A program made the position numbers and the translations under genes. Positions 1 to 10,861 of a stretch of 64,000 nt of DNA are shown here, in pieces. Numbering within the stretch: position 1 is the first letter of the stretch; every line of letters begins with the position of its first letter. This DNA is from Dallia pectoralis (taxonomy: Eukaryota > Chordata > Actinopteri > Esociformes > Umbridae): the NCBI GenBank assembly GCA_029465975.1, contig CM055741.1, positions 7,323,403 to 7,387,402 on the forward strand, written 5' to 3'. The notes under the pieces were generated by a model. The model was not told where the DNA came from. It worked only from the letters and a program-made list of their open reading frames with translations, and did not search any database.

Positions 1-226
1 AACCCTCAGGTGTAAAACTTACATTTTACAAACAGACTCACACATTTGGTAAAAGTCATCTTACCTTTCAACAAAATGTCACACTGGAATTCATGTTTAT
101 TTGTCTAGTGTTACAAAGGTTTTTTTTACCAGCAAAAAAAAATGAACATAGCTAGGAACACTAGAATACAAATTAACGTTTCTCATACTGTACGTCATAT
201 TCTGCTCAACAGATATAGTGTTAAAT
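1..226. other. Upstream of itprip coding exon
   Basis: AT-rich non-coding sequence. An AG at about 211-212, preceded by a T/C-containing stretch, could be the splice acceptor of the itprip coding exon, since vertebrate ITPRIP genes have non-coding 5' exons. No promoter is recognisable. Confidence 0.4.
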
Positions 227-2191
227 ATGCAAGATCTCGTCGTCCGGGTGTTTGTGGTGGCAGTTGGTCTTCTGTATCCCATCCCAAGAGAAGAATGGAC
301 CAGGGTTCAGGAGGATGACATCACGACAGGGATGCAAGCGAGAGAGGAGTGGTTGCTTAAGCAAAGGGCAAAGCTGGAAAAAGAACAGGAAGTGCCCCTC
401 ATCAATCAGGAAGTGTCACCGGTGGTAACCCTTGAGGAAGCGGCCATCGATCGCAAACGCCTACGACTCGAAGTAAAACCATGTGCATCCGACATAGGGG
501 AGAAAAACAGTGATGAAATCGTTGTGAATCATTCTCAAGAATCTTCAAGTGAACAAACACATACTCATGAAAAAGGGGAAGGAGCTGCTTTTTACATTGA
601 CCAAAAACTTTCACACATATGCAAACATGTAACTGACACTGTTCTAAACTTCTCAGAGTATCTCACAGACCAAGTACGGTCTAAGCCACAACAGGAAGTT
701 CAATTACAACTGGCCTGCAGAAAGTCATCAGCGCACCAGAAACCGCTCACACAACAGCGTTCTGACAAAAACCAGGAAGACACAGAGATTCTCAGCCAAT
801 CATCAGAGGAGGACCATCGCCAGGGGGAACATGGCACCATCTGGTATCTATGGAACACATGCACTCTCTTCGGAATGATCCGTTGGTTCTTAAAATTCAT
901 CCTGAGAAACTCCCAGAAGGATCCTCGTCCGCAGGAGGTGTTAGGCAAAGATGTGAAAGACGGCTCGGCAGTGAAAAACCTCTCCGCGGAAGTTCTGCTC
1001 CCGGACAGTGACACACTGAACCGCTTTTATGACAAATGTGTTAAAGTCCCATCCAATGAGAGCTGCAGGGTGAGGGAGTTTGTTGAGGGATTGGTCAACG
1101 ACCTACTGGAAGCCATGAGCAGCGATGCAGAGGTGGGCGTGGTCATTGAGGACTTTAATGTGGTGGAGGGCGGGATCAATTCTCTCGTGTGTGACATCAT
1201 AGTGCCCATCGCCCCACTAGAGCCGCACCGTTTCCAGTTTCAACTCTGGTGTGACCAGAATAATGACGAATATATGCCACCCGAAACACAGGGCTGTGGT
1301 AGGGTCAAAGTGGTCAGTGGCGACGTGACCCAAAATGGCTGCCCGTGTCACAAAGCTACAGTTGACGACGACATGCTATGCCTTCTGTGTGGCGACAATG
1401 GAAAAATTAAACTGCAGAAAGTCACTGATGTTTTGGATAACCCCCTTTGCTCGGACAACACTGCTTACCTGAATAAAACCCGGGTCACAAAATGGTTCCG
1501 GACAGCTATCAATACAGCATGGGGGAAGATATCCCACAAATATGAGTTTGAGTTGAAATTCCGCAACAAGGACGCAGCCGGAGCGCTGTCAGTCCGATTC
1601 CGATCCGGCAGACTAATGATGTTCAACATGGCGCCTGTGGTAAAGCTCAAAGACACCCATGCCCATTTCACCATCTCTCCCTGCAACAACAACATGTTGG
1701 CCACAGACTGGCTCTTATCATTGGCCACCTACGAGAACCACCTGCTGAAGTATCTAACCAATCTCCTGCCTGAAAATTCCTGCCACATTCAATGCCTTGA
1801 AATCACAACTCTGCTTTACAGAAAGCAAATGGAGCTCACGGGCAGAGGTGCCCTCGTGCTCAGAGACCACCACCTGAAAACAGTGCTGATGCATTTGCTC
1901 CTGAGTAAGGTGCCTTCGCAGTGGAACGCCGAACTCCTGTCCGATAGACTTCGTGACACGCTGGGATTCCTGGAAAAAAGCCTTCGAAGTAGGACTTTAC
2001 GCCACGGCTTGATTGGAAACCCTCTGGTTCCGAGTGATGTCAAGCTCCCAGCGGGTTTCACGGAGGCAAAGCCGATTAACCTGTTCCACCCCGATTTGGC
2101 ACCGAGCGGCTGCTATGACAGAACGGCAAAGCATCTGCAAGAGATGATCAGGAACAGTTTTATGCTGGTACATGAGTACGTGGAGCACTGA
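227..2191 (+). CDS. itprip: Inositol 1,4,5-trisphosphate receptor-interacting protein (ITPRIP/DANGER, Mab-21 family)
   Basis: A single uninterrupted coding exon encodes 654 aa; an in-frame GTG lies nine bases upstream, but the first ATG is at 227. The family binds the IP3 receptor and dampens its Ca2+ release. Residues 2-18 are hydrophobic (LVVRVFVVAVGLL), matching the membrane-proximal N terminus of ITPRIP, and are followed by a charged, probably coiled segment at about 35-55. A second hydrophobic stretch rich in Trp and Phe lies near residues 205-227. The Mab-21/nucleotidyltransferase-like region occupies about residues 260-640 and contains family blocks such as FYDK.V.VP, EFVEGL..DLLEA, DMLCLL, KYEFEL.F, TDWLLS.A.YE and FLEKSLR. 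It is longer than the human protein (547 aa), mostly through a poorly conserved acidic N-terminal third. It converges on the ZP3-like gene. Family assignment is firm; ITPRIP fits better than ITPRIPL1/2. Confidence 0.93.
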   Translation: MQDLVVRVFVVAVGLLYPIPREEWTRVQEDDITTGMQAREEWLLKQRAKLEKEQEVPLINQEVSPVVTLEEAAIDRKRLRLEVKPCASDIGEKNSDEIVVNHSQESSSEQTHTHEKGEGAAFYIDQKLSHICKHVTDTVLNFSEYLTDQVRSKPQQEVQLQLACRKSSAHQKPLTQQRSDKNQEDTEILSQSSEEDHRQGEHGTIWYLWNTCTLFGMIRWFLKFILRNSQKDPRPQEVLGKDVKDGSAVKNLSAEVLLPDSDTLNRFYDKCVKVPSNESCRVREFVEGLVNDLLEAMSSDAEVGVVIEDFNVVEGGINSLVCDIIVPIAPLEPHRFQFQLWCDQNNDEYMPPETQGCGRVKVVSGDVTQNGCPCHKATVDDDMLCLLCGDNGKIKLQKVTDVLDNPLCSDNTAYLNKTRVTKWFRTAINTAWGKISHKYEFELKFRNKDAAGALSVRFRSGRLMMFNMAPVVKLKDTHAHFTISPCNNNMLATDWLLSLATYENHLLKYLTNLLPENSCHIQCLEITTLLYRKQMELTGRGALVLRDHHLKTVLMHLLLSKVPSQWNAELLSDRLRDTLGFLEKSLRSRTLRHGLIGNPLVPSDVKLPAGFTEAKPINLFHPDLAPSGCYDRTAKHLQEMIRNSFMLVHEYVEH

Positions 2192-2768
2192 TATTGCTTC
2201 ATATAGCCATTTAACAACAAAACACATCTTCAATTCTTACTGTTCTTGGAAGCGTTGCAGATTTTTACATTTGTGTCCCTCTATAATTTGACAGGTATCT
2301 GAATCGTTTATTTAAGGTGAATATTAAATATCAACAACTGTAATTGAAGTATTGTGGTGATTTCTCAATAGAATATCTTCAGACATACATTGGTTCATAC
2401 ACATTATCCATTACAATTTCATTAAAACAGTTTAACTGGATAAAACTGTTGTCAGATTCATCATTATCAATCTATATCCTGCATTTTTTTTGTGGCTTGC
2501 TACATTAAAAAGGGATGGGTTTAACAGTGTGACTGTGATTTTTTTTTATTTCAGTGGCACTTTAACTGTGAATGCAACAAACAAGTATTACGTCAACCTT
2601 AATCTTGAAAAAACACCATAGGCAAACATTTAAATTAAACTTTATTTGCTACGAAAGTTGCCCATTAGTCATTCAAGTCATCTTCACTACAGCATTGTCA
2701 TAAATTAGTTCTTAGAGAAATTTGCATAACATTCACAATGAAACATACAAAAGAATTAGCCAGCTACA
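2192..2768. other. Convergent intergenic 3' regions of itprip and the ZP3-like gene
   Basis: AT-rich spacer between the stop codons of two convergent genes. It holds the itprip 3'UTR on the plus strand (ATTAAA-type poly(A) hexamers near 2325 and 2503) and the short 3'UTR of the ZP3-like gene on the minus strand. No other ORF or repeat was found. Confidence 0.6.
2641..2646 (-). terminator. Poly(A) signal of the ZP3-like gene
   Basis: The reverse complement reads AATAAA, about 125 bases beyond the minus-strand stop codon at 2769-2771. It is the first canonical hexamer downstream and gives a short 3'UTR, as is usual for egg-envelope genes. Confidence 0.55.
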
Positions 2769-5097
2769 TTAGTCATCATAAGCACTGCCTCCCATTGAAA
2801 AAGAGTGACTGGTCAACATGTTCCGCTGAGCTGCAAAGAAATAAAGAACATTAGGTCACCGCAATGCTTCCGAGATAAAGGTAAAACAAACTAGTCAAAT
2901 ACATTGGAGCATTTACAAAACAACAACCAGTTCTCATTAATACAATTGAATACAAAGTCAATATGGACACGTTCCCGATAAAGTGCTTAAATGCAACATT
3001 CCTTTCCTTACTCCGAGGCCATGTCATAAAGGCTGACACGGACACCAGATCCCCTGTCGTAAACCAGCCGGGTAAACTAACCTGACTGGGGATAGGGACA
3101 TTGCCCATCGCAGCAGGAACAGAGCGAGGAGCCCCCATGCAGTTCCAGCCACCTAGAGCAATGAACAGAACGTCAGCCCCGATACCCCCGTGAGCCCATA
3201 ATGAAAAGCAGATTCACAACATCCCAGGTGGACCTACGAGTCGGTCTCCGTGTCGTAGTTGCAGGACTTGGCACTTGGAGTCGGCCTGACGTTCCCCATA
3301 GTGATCTCACAATGCATGTAGAGTTTCTAGAGAAAAAAAAGAGTTGTTTGAAAATTTTTCCGTGTGTGACGAGACAGCGGTCGACATAGTCGTCGGACAG
3401 GCGGAGAAATGTACCTTCACGTTTCTATTGTGTCTAAGACGGACCATTTCCTGAAAGATGAACGCGCCGACAGTGAACCTTAGAGAGGTCCTACTGGGCC
3501 GTGAGAGAAACTTGGACTGGTCGGTTTTAATGCCGTCCAACATGCATCTGGAAGAGACAAGGTTGTTCAATACGCAGACAGTGTCTAGCGTCACAGCAGT
3601 GCTGGCTTTAAAGCCGCACGAAACAAAAATAATTAGACCATGTGCTGCATTGACTAAGGTGAGGCCCAAGAAGCATTCATTAGAAATCAGGGGTGCCTTC
3701 TCACTGAACAAAACAGGCTGTCTACAGTGCCAAGACAAACACCCGTTCTAGAGCATTTTACCCATAGTTGTCGATCACGGTGTATTTGGGAGTGCCACTA
3801 GCGTCAGGGACGGCGGTCATGAAACAGCTGTTGACATACACGGCCTGGTCCCTAGAACCGCTGGAAACTTTGACCTCGAAGAACATGGGTCTCCCCAGGG
3901 GATAGGTTGCGCCTGCAGGCAGCTCGTTCCACGAGCCTAGAGAAAATAAAAACAGCGGGTCAAGGCTCTTTAACAGTAAAGCCGCCGTCGCGTTTCCGTC
4001 CATTTACGTCTCGACTCACTGTCATGAGGCGTGATGGTGACTCCTCCGACCTTCGCTTCGAGGGCCCTGAAGAGAGTTCTTCCCCGCAAGCGAGGAAGAA
4101 AACCAACCTTGTAGGAGCGATGGAAGCTACAGAAAACGCAAATGGTTGGTCAGACTAACACCTGACCCAGCATGCAGGTTCAGAGACATTTCTAGGATAT
4201 GCGGGTGTGGAAATCATTCATGCGGAAGTGAAAAACTGTCATTTTTCTTACCGATTGTAACTGCATTCGAGGGGGACGGAGAATGGCAACTCCCTCACAA
4301 TGCCGCTGGTGGCTTTTGGCTCATATTTTAAGACGGTGGAGTAGTAAACACGATCAGGGGTACTCTGGAACATGAGAAAACACTGACCACACACACACTG
4401 GTACACATGTCCAATACATGTGATACGAATAAAACCTTTGGCCTACATGCTATTGCTTTTTGACAGGATCATTCACTGGTGCAAACACACACACACACGG
4501 GATTGTATTTCTATCACGGAATTGACAACAAACCTCCAGTTCCATGCCACAACCGTTGAGGTAGAAATCAAACTTGTAGTGCTCAGCATCAGTGACGACT
4601 TGGTTCACAGGACACTTTTTGAGTTTGATGTACTTCCAGGCTTTGGGGTTCGTGAAGACACGTTTTCTGATCCTCACAGATATCCGGTCAATGTGACACA
4701 TGATATCGATCCATTGGCGACGTGTCGGAGCAGCTGTGATCGGAGGGACCGTGGCCAGCAGAATGTTCTGGATCCAATGAGGCAGCGGCCGGGCATTCCT
4801 TTCAGGCTTGAAGTGGTCCGTTTGGTCTTCAGAAGCTGCAATAGCTACCGATTCTGGTAGCCGCAGGTAGTTTGATGAACCGTGAGGCAAATGACTTCTG
4901 CTCAGACTCGGCCGGGAGGACTTTGGTAAAATCTGAGAATGATTTGATGGTTGGGAAGGCAGGTTAAAAGATACATCACCCAATAGCAGTTCCTCCACTA
5001 AAGGGTCACGCTGTTCTCCATCATCTCCAGAAAAAGCATCTGGTGAGCTTTGGTAGTAACCCATGAGCAAGAACACCAAGACCAACTTCACCAGCAT
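2769..5097 (-). CDS. Zona pellucida sperm-binding protein 3-like (ZP-domain egg-coat protein)
   Basis: Eight exons join to 1314 nt (437 aa): 4534-5097, 4252-4364, 4020-4126, 3762-3936, 3415-3547, 3238-3326, 3082-3152 and 2769-2830. All have GT-AG borders and closed phases. Residues 1-17 form a signal peptide (MLVKLVLVFLLMGYY). About 115 Ser/Pro-rich residues follow, then a ZP module from near residue 135. Visible ZP3 landmarks are the cysteine-spaced ZP-N half in exon 1, YSTVLKYEP and IPxEC-like PLECSYNR in exon 2, SWNELPAG, VYVNSCF and NYGCMLD in exon 4/5, LYMHCEI in exon 6, and the terminal CSCCDGQC in exon 7. The protein ends soon after with no transmembrane helix, as in many fish ZP3s. 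It would be secreted by oocyte or liver and polymerise in the chorion. I cannot name the fish paralogue. Confidence 0.9.
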
Positions 5098-5188
5098 TTT
5101 TGTCCGATTAAAAAAATCTTCTTAAGTAGCATTAGTTCAAAACAACCTTCATTCTTGCTTGACAAATTGTATTAGCGGACAGCTTGGG

Positions 5189-5195
5189 TTTTATA
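5189..5195 (-). promoter_or_regulatory. TATA box of the ZP3-like gene
   Basis: The minus strand reads TATAAAA here, 92 bases upstream of the ATG at 5097, implying a short 5' leader of about 60 bases. E-box hexamers (CANNTG) lie just upstream at 5219-5224, 5283-5288 and 5297-5302. The oocyte bHLH factor FIGLA acts on ZP genes through an E-box in this kind of position; that link is an inference here. Confidence 0.6.
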
Positions 5196-5974
5196 AGTTA
5201 GCTACTGCTTTCAGATAACACCTGCACGCCAAGCATGCCAATCAGTGGCAAACTGACCAATAGTCTTTCACTATAAGATAATCACATGACACATTTCACC
5301 TGGTAATCTCAAAAAGATTACGAAAAAAGTAAACCAATTCTTATTAGTTTTATTATTATCTATTATTACTTTCATAGCAGTGCAGAATTAGATTAGAGGA
5401 TTTTAGTTATGAGTTTATTTTTTATTTTGAAACAGGAAAATGACAATAGGTGGAGAAATGCACCCGAACCTTTGATTGCGAACCTCGTTCACACCAAAGA
5501 AGAAGAAGCAGACCGGATGTTGACGCTACTGAAGGCGGAAACGAGGTTGACGTCGTTCGCAGTTTGCTTTGCTAGCGTTTTAACGCGACAAAAATTGTAT
5601 TTATTATTGGTCTAGATAACCGCGTAACATTTCGTTTTGGGAGAACATTTGACGTGCTATTGTAATGGCTCAGATGTACATGTTTTTTCTCTATTCGGTT
5701 TTTGGTGTTTTATATGTTACAGGCTGTGCGATATAGCTGTTAGCTTGGGATAGGATATATCTATTTATGTTGTGCTACATAACGTCACTAACGAAGTAAG
5801 GTTAGCTAGCTAGATTGCTAATGCGTTTTAAAGAAAACATAATATAATTTGTGCTTGAGGTTTATTATACCTAGGTTATGGTACGACTATTCCACCGAAA
5901 TAGTTATCCCGTCCACAGCACATTAGTTGAGGATCGCCAGACTGGGTCTAAACTTAGTACCAATGCGTGGGACG
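5196..5974. other. Divergent promoter region between the ZP3-like gene and rab40c
   Basis: About 880 bases separate the two start codons (5097 minus, 5975 plus). The ZP side has a TATA box and E-boxes; the rab40c side has no TATA box in a normal position. The short ORF at 5409-5615 has no family features and probably lies in the rab40c 5' region. Confidence 0.45.
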
Positions 5975-8004
5975 ATGGCTACCCAGGGCAGCCCTGTCAA
6001 GAGTTATGACTACCTCCTGAAGTTCCTTCTGGTCGGCGACAGTGATGTGGGGAAAGGGGAGATACTGGACAGTCTACAGGACGGATCAGCCGAGTCTCCC
6101 TATCCATACAGCAGTGGTGAGTGCATATAACTAGCTTACATAAAATCAATTCACATACGTGTGTATATTACTTCTAATAACTAGTAGTAGTCAATCGTTT
6201 GTAACGGTAATGTGAACGCGTACAATACTCATCAGTTTAATACAAAAAGCTAAAACTTCTACAGATGTGTTTGGTCATTGGGTTGAAGTTATGTTTTTAT
6301 TTTTAGGGATTGATTACAAGACCACGACAATCTTGTTGGATGGAAGAAAAGTCAAGTTAGAGTTGTGGTATGTATGAATTAGAACACATGGCAAGGTGAA
6401 GAAGAGCATCTTTAATATCTGGCCTTGAAATGTCATTTGTAATATGTTTTGTCCAAAAACAGGGATACCTCGGGACAAGGTCGTTTTTGCACCATCTTCA
6501 GATCATATTCACGCGGGGCACAGGTGAGTTCTAATAGCAACGTCTTAATCAATTCAGCAATTTTGCATACGGTTGAACGAGTTCAAATCCCGGTTGTGGC
6601 ACTCCGACAGTCCCCAGGCTGTTGAAATGGACTCAGCACCATCCTTTGTTTGGTAGGGTGGATGTTAGACAGCCCTCATTACACTCTAGCAACTCCTTGT
6701 GTGCGGGTCAAGTGCCTGCAAGCTCAATCATATTTTTTTAGTTAATCAAGGCGGAATGTTAAAACCGTTGCTCAACATAACCCAGTCAATTTATTTATTT
6801 TGGCCGCGTAAAAAGAAAATAAGGAATGAAATACTCGAACGGTATAATAAATATCAAATGAATCCAGGCCCGTTGATCGATTACGCTTATGTTCCCAACT
6901 TACAGGGAATTCTGCTGGTGTATGACATCACAAACGGCTGGTCATTTGACGGGATCGATCGCTGGATCCGGGAGATTGATGAGGTTAGTCTTCTTGGTCA
7001 GATTCCCTATTTTTAGGATTTATGGCTTGCCATGCGAATAATCTGTGTGTGTTTGTGTTAAAAATATTCTATTTTTTATAGACAGGCTATATAATTCTAG
7101 AACACACAGAATATTCTCTTTGATAGCTTGTTTTAATTCTTCCATCCGTCCCATCTCCCAGCATGCACCGGGGGTGCCGAGAATCCTGGTGGGCAACCGG
7201 CTCCATCTGGCATTTAAGCGGCAGGTGCCTACGGAGCAGGCGCGGGCATACGCAGAAAAGAATGGCATGACGTTCTTCGAAGTCAGCCCCCTGTGCAACT
7301 TCAACGTGATCGAGTCGTTCACAGAGCTGTCCCGAATCGTCCTGATGAGGCACGGAATGGAGAAGTTCTGGAGGCCCAATCGAGGTGAGTGGTCAAGGGT
7401 TGTTAATGAAGTCGGACCAATCAGGATTGTGCAATGGCAGCACTTAAAATGGTGCAGTGCTTTTCAAGTCTCTGCGTGAACAGTTTCAACTAGCGTCCTC
7501 AGACACATGGTTGTTTGGTTAAAATATTTGTACAAATGTTAATGACCTAGACTGCTATGTGTTGCCACCGCGAGCGTTGACTTTGTGCGTCTGCAACTTT
7601 TAACGAACGCTAACTCCTACAAGTCCGGGATCCGTTCTTATTGCGAGTAGTGAACTGAGCGTTATTCCCAGCGACCCATTCTGACATCCCGTCTCTCCCC
7701 AGTCTTCAGCCTCCAGGACCTGTGTTGCCGGGCCATCGTCTCGTGCACACCGGTCCACCTCATCGACAAGCTCCCGCTGCCCGTGGCCATCAAGTCCCAC
7801 CTCAAGTCGTTCTCCGTGGCCAACGGCATGAACGCTGTCATGATGCACGGGCGCTCTTATTCGGTGACCAGCGGCGCGGCAGGAAGTGGCGGCGGCGGCG
7901 GCAGCAGCAGCAAGGCCAACAGCCTCAAAAGATCCAAGTCGTTCAAACCGCCCCAGAGCCCCCCTAAGAGCACCTCCAGCAAGAGCAACTGTAAGATAAC
8001 CTAG
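5975..8004 (+). CDS. rab40c: Ras-related protein Rab-40C (SOCS-box small GTPase)
   Basis: Six exons encode 288 aa: 5975-6116, 6307-6367, 6463-6523, 6906-6983, 7162-7384 and 7703-8004. The ATG at 5975 has A at -3 and G at +4. The P-loop is GDSDVGKG (21-28) and switch II is WDTSGQGRF (68-76), both in the atypical Rab40 form. The guanine specificity motif is degenerate (VGNRLHL). A SOCS box follows at about 189-225 (FSLQDLCCRAIVSCTPVHLIDKLPLP), with the LPLP Cul5-box. The protein should act as a substrate receptor for a Cullin5-Elongin B/C ubiquitin ligase at membranes. A Gly/Ser-rich linker precedes the C-terminal CKIT, a prenylation-type box. The sequence is near-identical to mammalian RAB40C in the core, and linkage to wfikkn1 and mettl26 supports the C paralogue. 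Confidence 0.95.
6543..6690. repeat. Possible tRNA-derived SINE fragment in rab40c intron 3
   Basis: The sequence around 6579-6595 (GAGTTCAAATCCCGG) looks like a tRNA B-box, followed by a tail typical of fish SINE bodies. No convincing A-box or poly-A end was found, so this is a tentative call. Confidence 0.3.
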
Positions 8005-10861
8005 TAGGCCGGAGGAGGAGGGGGCGGACCGGACCATATTATCCAATGGTATCGGTGTCTACGCTACAGAGCACAGGGGGGGGCTACAAAACGTTAGGGG
8101 CCCCTGACTAGCAGTATTGCCTATACGTCCCACGGCGGGAGCTTGGAGTGGGCGGGGCATTGGCGTTCTGCCGACTCTGACGGGACCTTGTTGGCTCCTG
8201 GCGTCCATCTTGTGGATCCCAGTCATGGTCCACTGTGACTAATACAGATGTGATGTCTCCCGATGTCCACTGTGACTAATACCGATGTGATGTCTTCAGC
8301 TAGACACTAGAAATGAGCGTGAAGACTCTGTACAGGGCTTTTTACAGGACAGACTCGTGGTGTATGTTGATTTTAAAGGGTGTTTGTAAATGCAGTTATT
8401 TGGCACTGAACTCTTTGTGATTTTCCCAATAATGTTTTTTTGGGGGGGGTTTATTGTTGTGCCTCTTATTGGAAACACATCTGATTCCTAGTTTCAGATG
8501 TGAATAACCACAGATGGCACTCGTGAGAGCATGCATGCAATGATTTAAACACCTAATCTAATTTTTTTTTCTTCGTTTTATCAAACGATGGCCAGGTTGT
8601 GTTCTCTGTTCTTTTGGGGCGTCCTATCATAACATCAGTTGGAAGTGGTTCAGACTGAACACTGATTAAATTCGTTGTCTTTTTAAAATCTCGCAGGCAT
8701 TTGCCTAAAAGGGAATACATTGAAGATTCCATCCATATGTATTTTTCCTGCATGACTTATGACGAGAACGATTTTTTGTTTTCACAGTGTGTTGACTTGG
8801 GCCATTGTTCTGTTTGGTTGCAGAATGTTCCAACACCAGTCTGGTTTGTGCTTAAATGATGCATTAAGTTTCTTCACAAAGGACCATTGTTGATCGCACT
8901 GGTTTTCATTCAGACACACGTTTTCCCCTCTGTTAGCTGTTCAACTGCTGAATTGGAAGCGTGGGTAACGGTTCGGGTAACGTGACTCTTGGCTTTTGAA
9001 CTCCGGGAAACTTTCTCATGAAGCACATTCCGTAGTCAGAAAGGACATGTCAAATTCAAAGTTGATATCTAAAATAATATTTTTTACACAATCTGTTTAA
9101 TTAATATTTTTTAAAGGGACACAATATTAGAATATATATTTACACTGAGGCCTTCTTGGTCTGTGCTAAATGCAAGATAAGGGAGAGCCAATGCATGAGG
9201 TTTTCCGGTTTACACGCCATTTGTACACAATTAAAAAGAAACATATATCTATATAAAGCACTACCTGCCTATGTTATAAGCTGCTGGGTTTATTGTAACA
9301 ATGATGAATGGTTATGAAACTGTTTTCGTCTAGTTGTTGCCAGGAAAGCCGTTGTTTAAATAAATTATATCAAACAAAACTATGGATTTTTCATTAGTCG
9401 ATGCAGATTAAAATTACAGAATAACTTTGTCATTATAATTTTTGATGAAGACGTTTTGTTTTTACGTGCATTTTGTTATGTGTGATATTGGGTATAAAAA
9501 AGCTCTGGCACGGTCACTGAAAGTGGTGGGAATTTTTGGTTTCCCATTGTCCTTGGCTGCCAGTATGCTGCTCAAGTGCATAAAACCGTGGGATTTCTGA
9601 ATTGATTAGTCGCCGACGTGTTATTGGTCTGGCGAGCACCGGGCCCTTGCTCACGTCCTTGCTGCGGCAGAACCAAGGACATCTCGGCTGTCGCTCTGAA
9701 TGTCCGCGGTCAAAAGTCACGCCAAGGTTGAAGGGTCAGATTTAATGAAAAGCTGGGGGAGTTTGCTTCTCAGAGGCCTTTGAGACGCATTAAGTCGCCT
9801 CCAGACAAAGATGGGTCACACACCATTGAAAATTCACGGATTTACGTCTTCCCACCTGATCGTGGCATCTCTGAGGTTCGTGTGAATGACGGATCGCGGT
9901 ATACTTACGGAGGCCTAGACGTGAAGTTGAACACAGTCAAGCGTAAAGGAAAACATGTTTATATGCCAATTTGGCCCGGTCTGTGTCAGGATTCATATAT
10001 TTCTTAACAGTTCTGACCGCAAACTAAATCAATCCCTTATTTTTTTAAATTGTATACATAATGTCAATAACATCCAACATAAATAAATACAATGTGTTGG
10101 CCTCCCTCTACGCGTAAATTATTGTTTATCTGATTTTTTTCGGCTACCGTGGGCATGCATTTACTAACATACTACATGTACTTCCTGTAAATAATCCTCT
10201 AAATAAATGTATGAGCAACATGAAACATGGACGGATTTGTCACCGGAGTGTTCCTCCCAGGGCCTGATTGTTGGTACAGCTTGACAACACGACCCTTCAC
10301 CAATCCTTTGAAGTCTTTACAATGTTTGTCCAGTTGCTAAGCGCATAGGGCTCCTTTATAAAAGTTATAGTACTGAACAGCCACGAGGGGGGTCACACCA
10401 ACACCGATTTTGTGTTTCCCCCTCTTTCTCCCTTTCTCACACACACAAACACACGCGCGCACGCACACAAACGCCCTCTCCTTTTTGTGTGGTGAGTTCA
10501 CTCCAAACGTGTGTCTCTGGAGATTGATATGAGACTAGTATGTACACTTAAATTGTAAGTTTGGTTAATTTAACAATTCCGTATTTTTTTATTTTCAATC
10601 ACAATTCGGCCTAACCGTAAAACGTACAGAATTGTCTTCGCTTCGCGTTGAGGGCTATAACTAAGGAATAAATGTCCAGTGCTGTGGAAAAGATTTTTGT
10701 TGGACCATGCTTTATTATTCTGCATGTTGACGGGTTCTCACCAGCGCGCTACTATTTGCAACCTGTGTCCGGATGGTTTACGCACAAAACGCATGGCGAC
10801 ATTACAACAAAATGTAATCAACGTTTTTCATCATCAGCCGAAATGCAGTCATGGAATTAAA
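8005..10861. other. rab40c 3'UTR and spacer upstream of wfikkn1
   Basis: Non-coding. The rab40c 3'UTR may run to the AATAAA at 9359-9364, about 1.35 kb past the stop; further AATAAA hexamers occur near 10083 and 10202. A short CA/CG-alternating tract lies at 10438-10475 ahead of wfikkn1. ORFs at 9514-9720 and 9780-10007 show no family signal and are not called. Confidence 0.5.
9359..9364 (+). terminator. Candidate rab40c poly(A) signal
   Basis: AATAAA within an AT-rich stretch about 1.35 kb after the rab40c stop codon. The length is plausible for a RAB40C-type long 3'UTR but is not proven. Confidence 0.4.

Noticed and set aside
9780..10007. 75-aa ORF between rab40c and wfikkn1
   Set aside because: No recognisable domain, no neighbouring exon in phase, and it lies in probable UTR/intergenic sequence.
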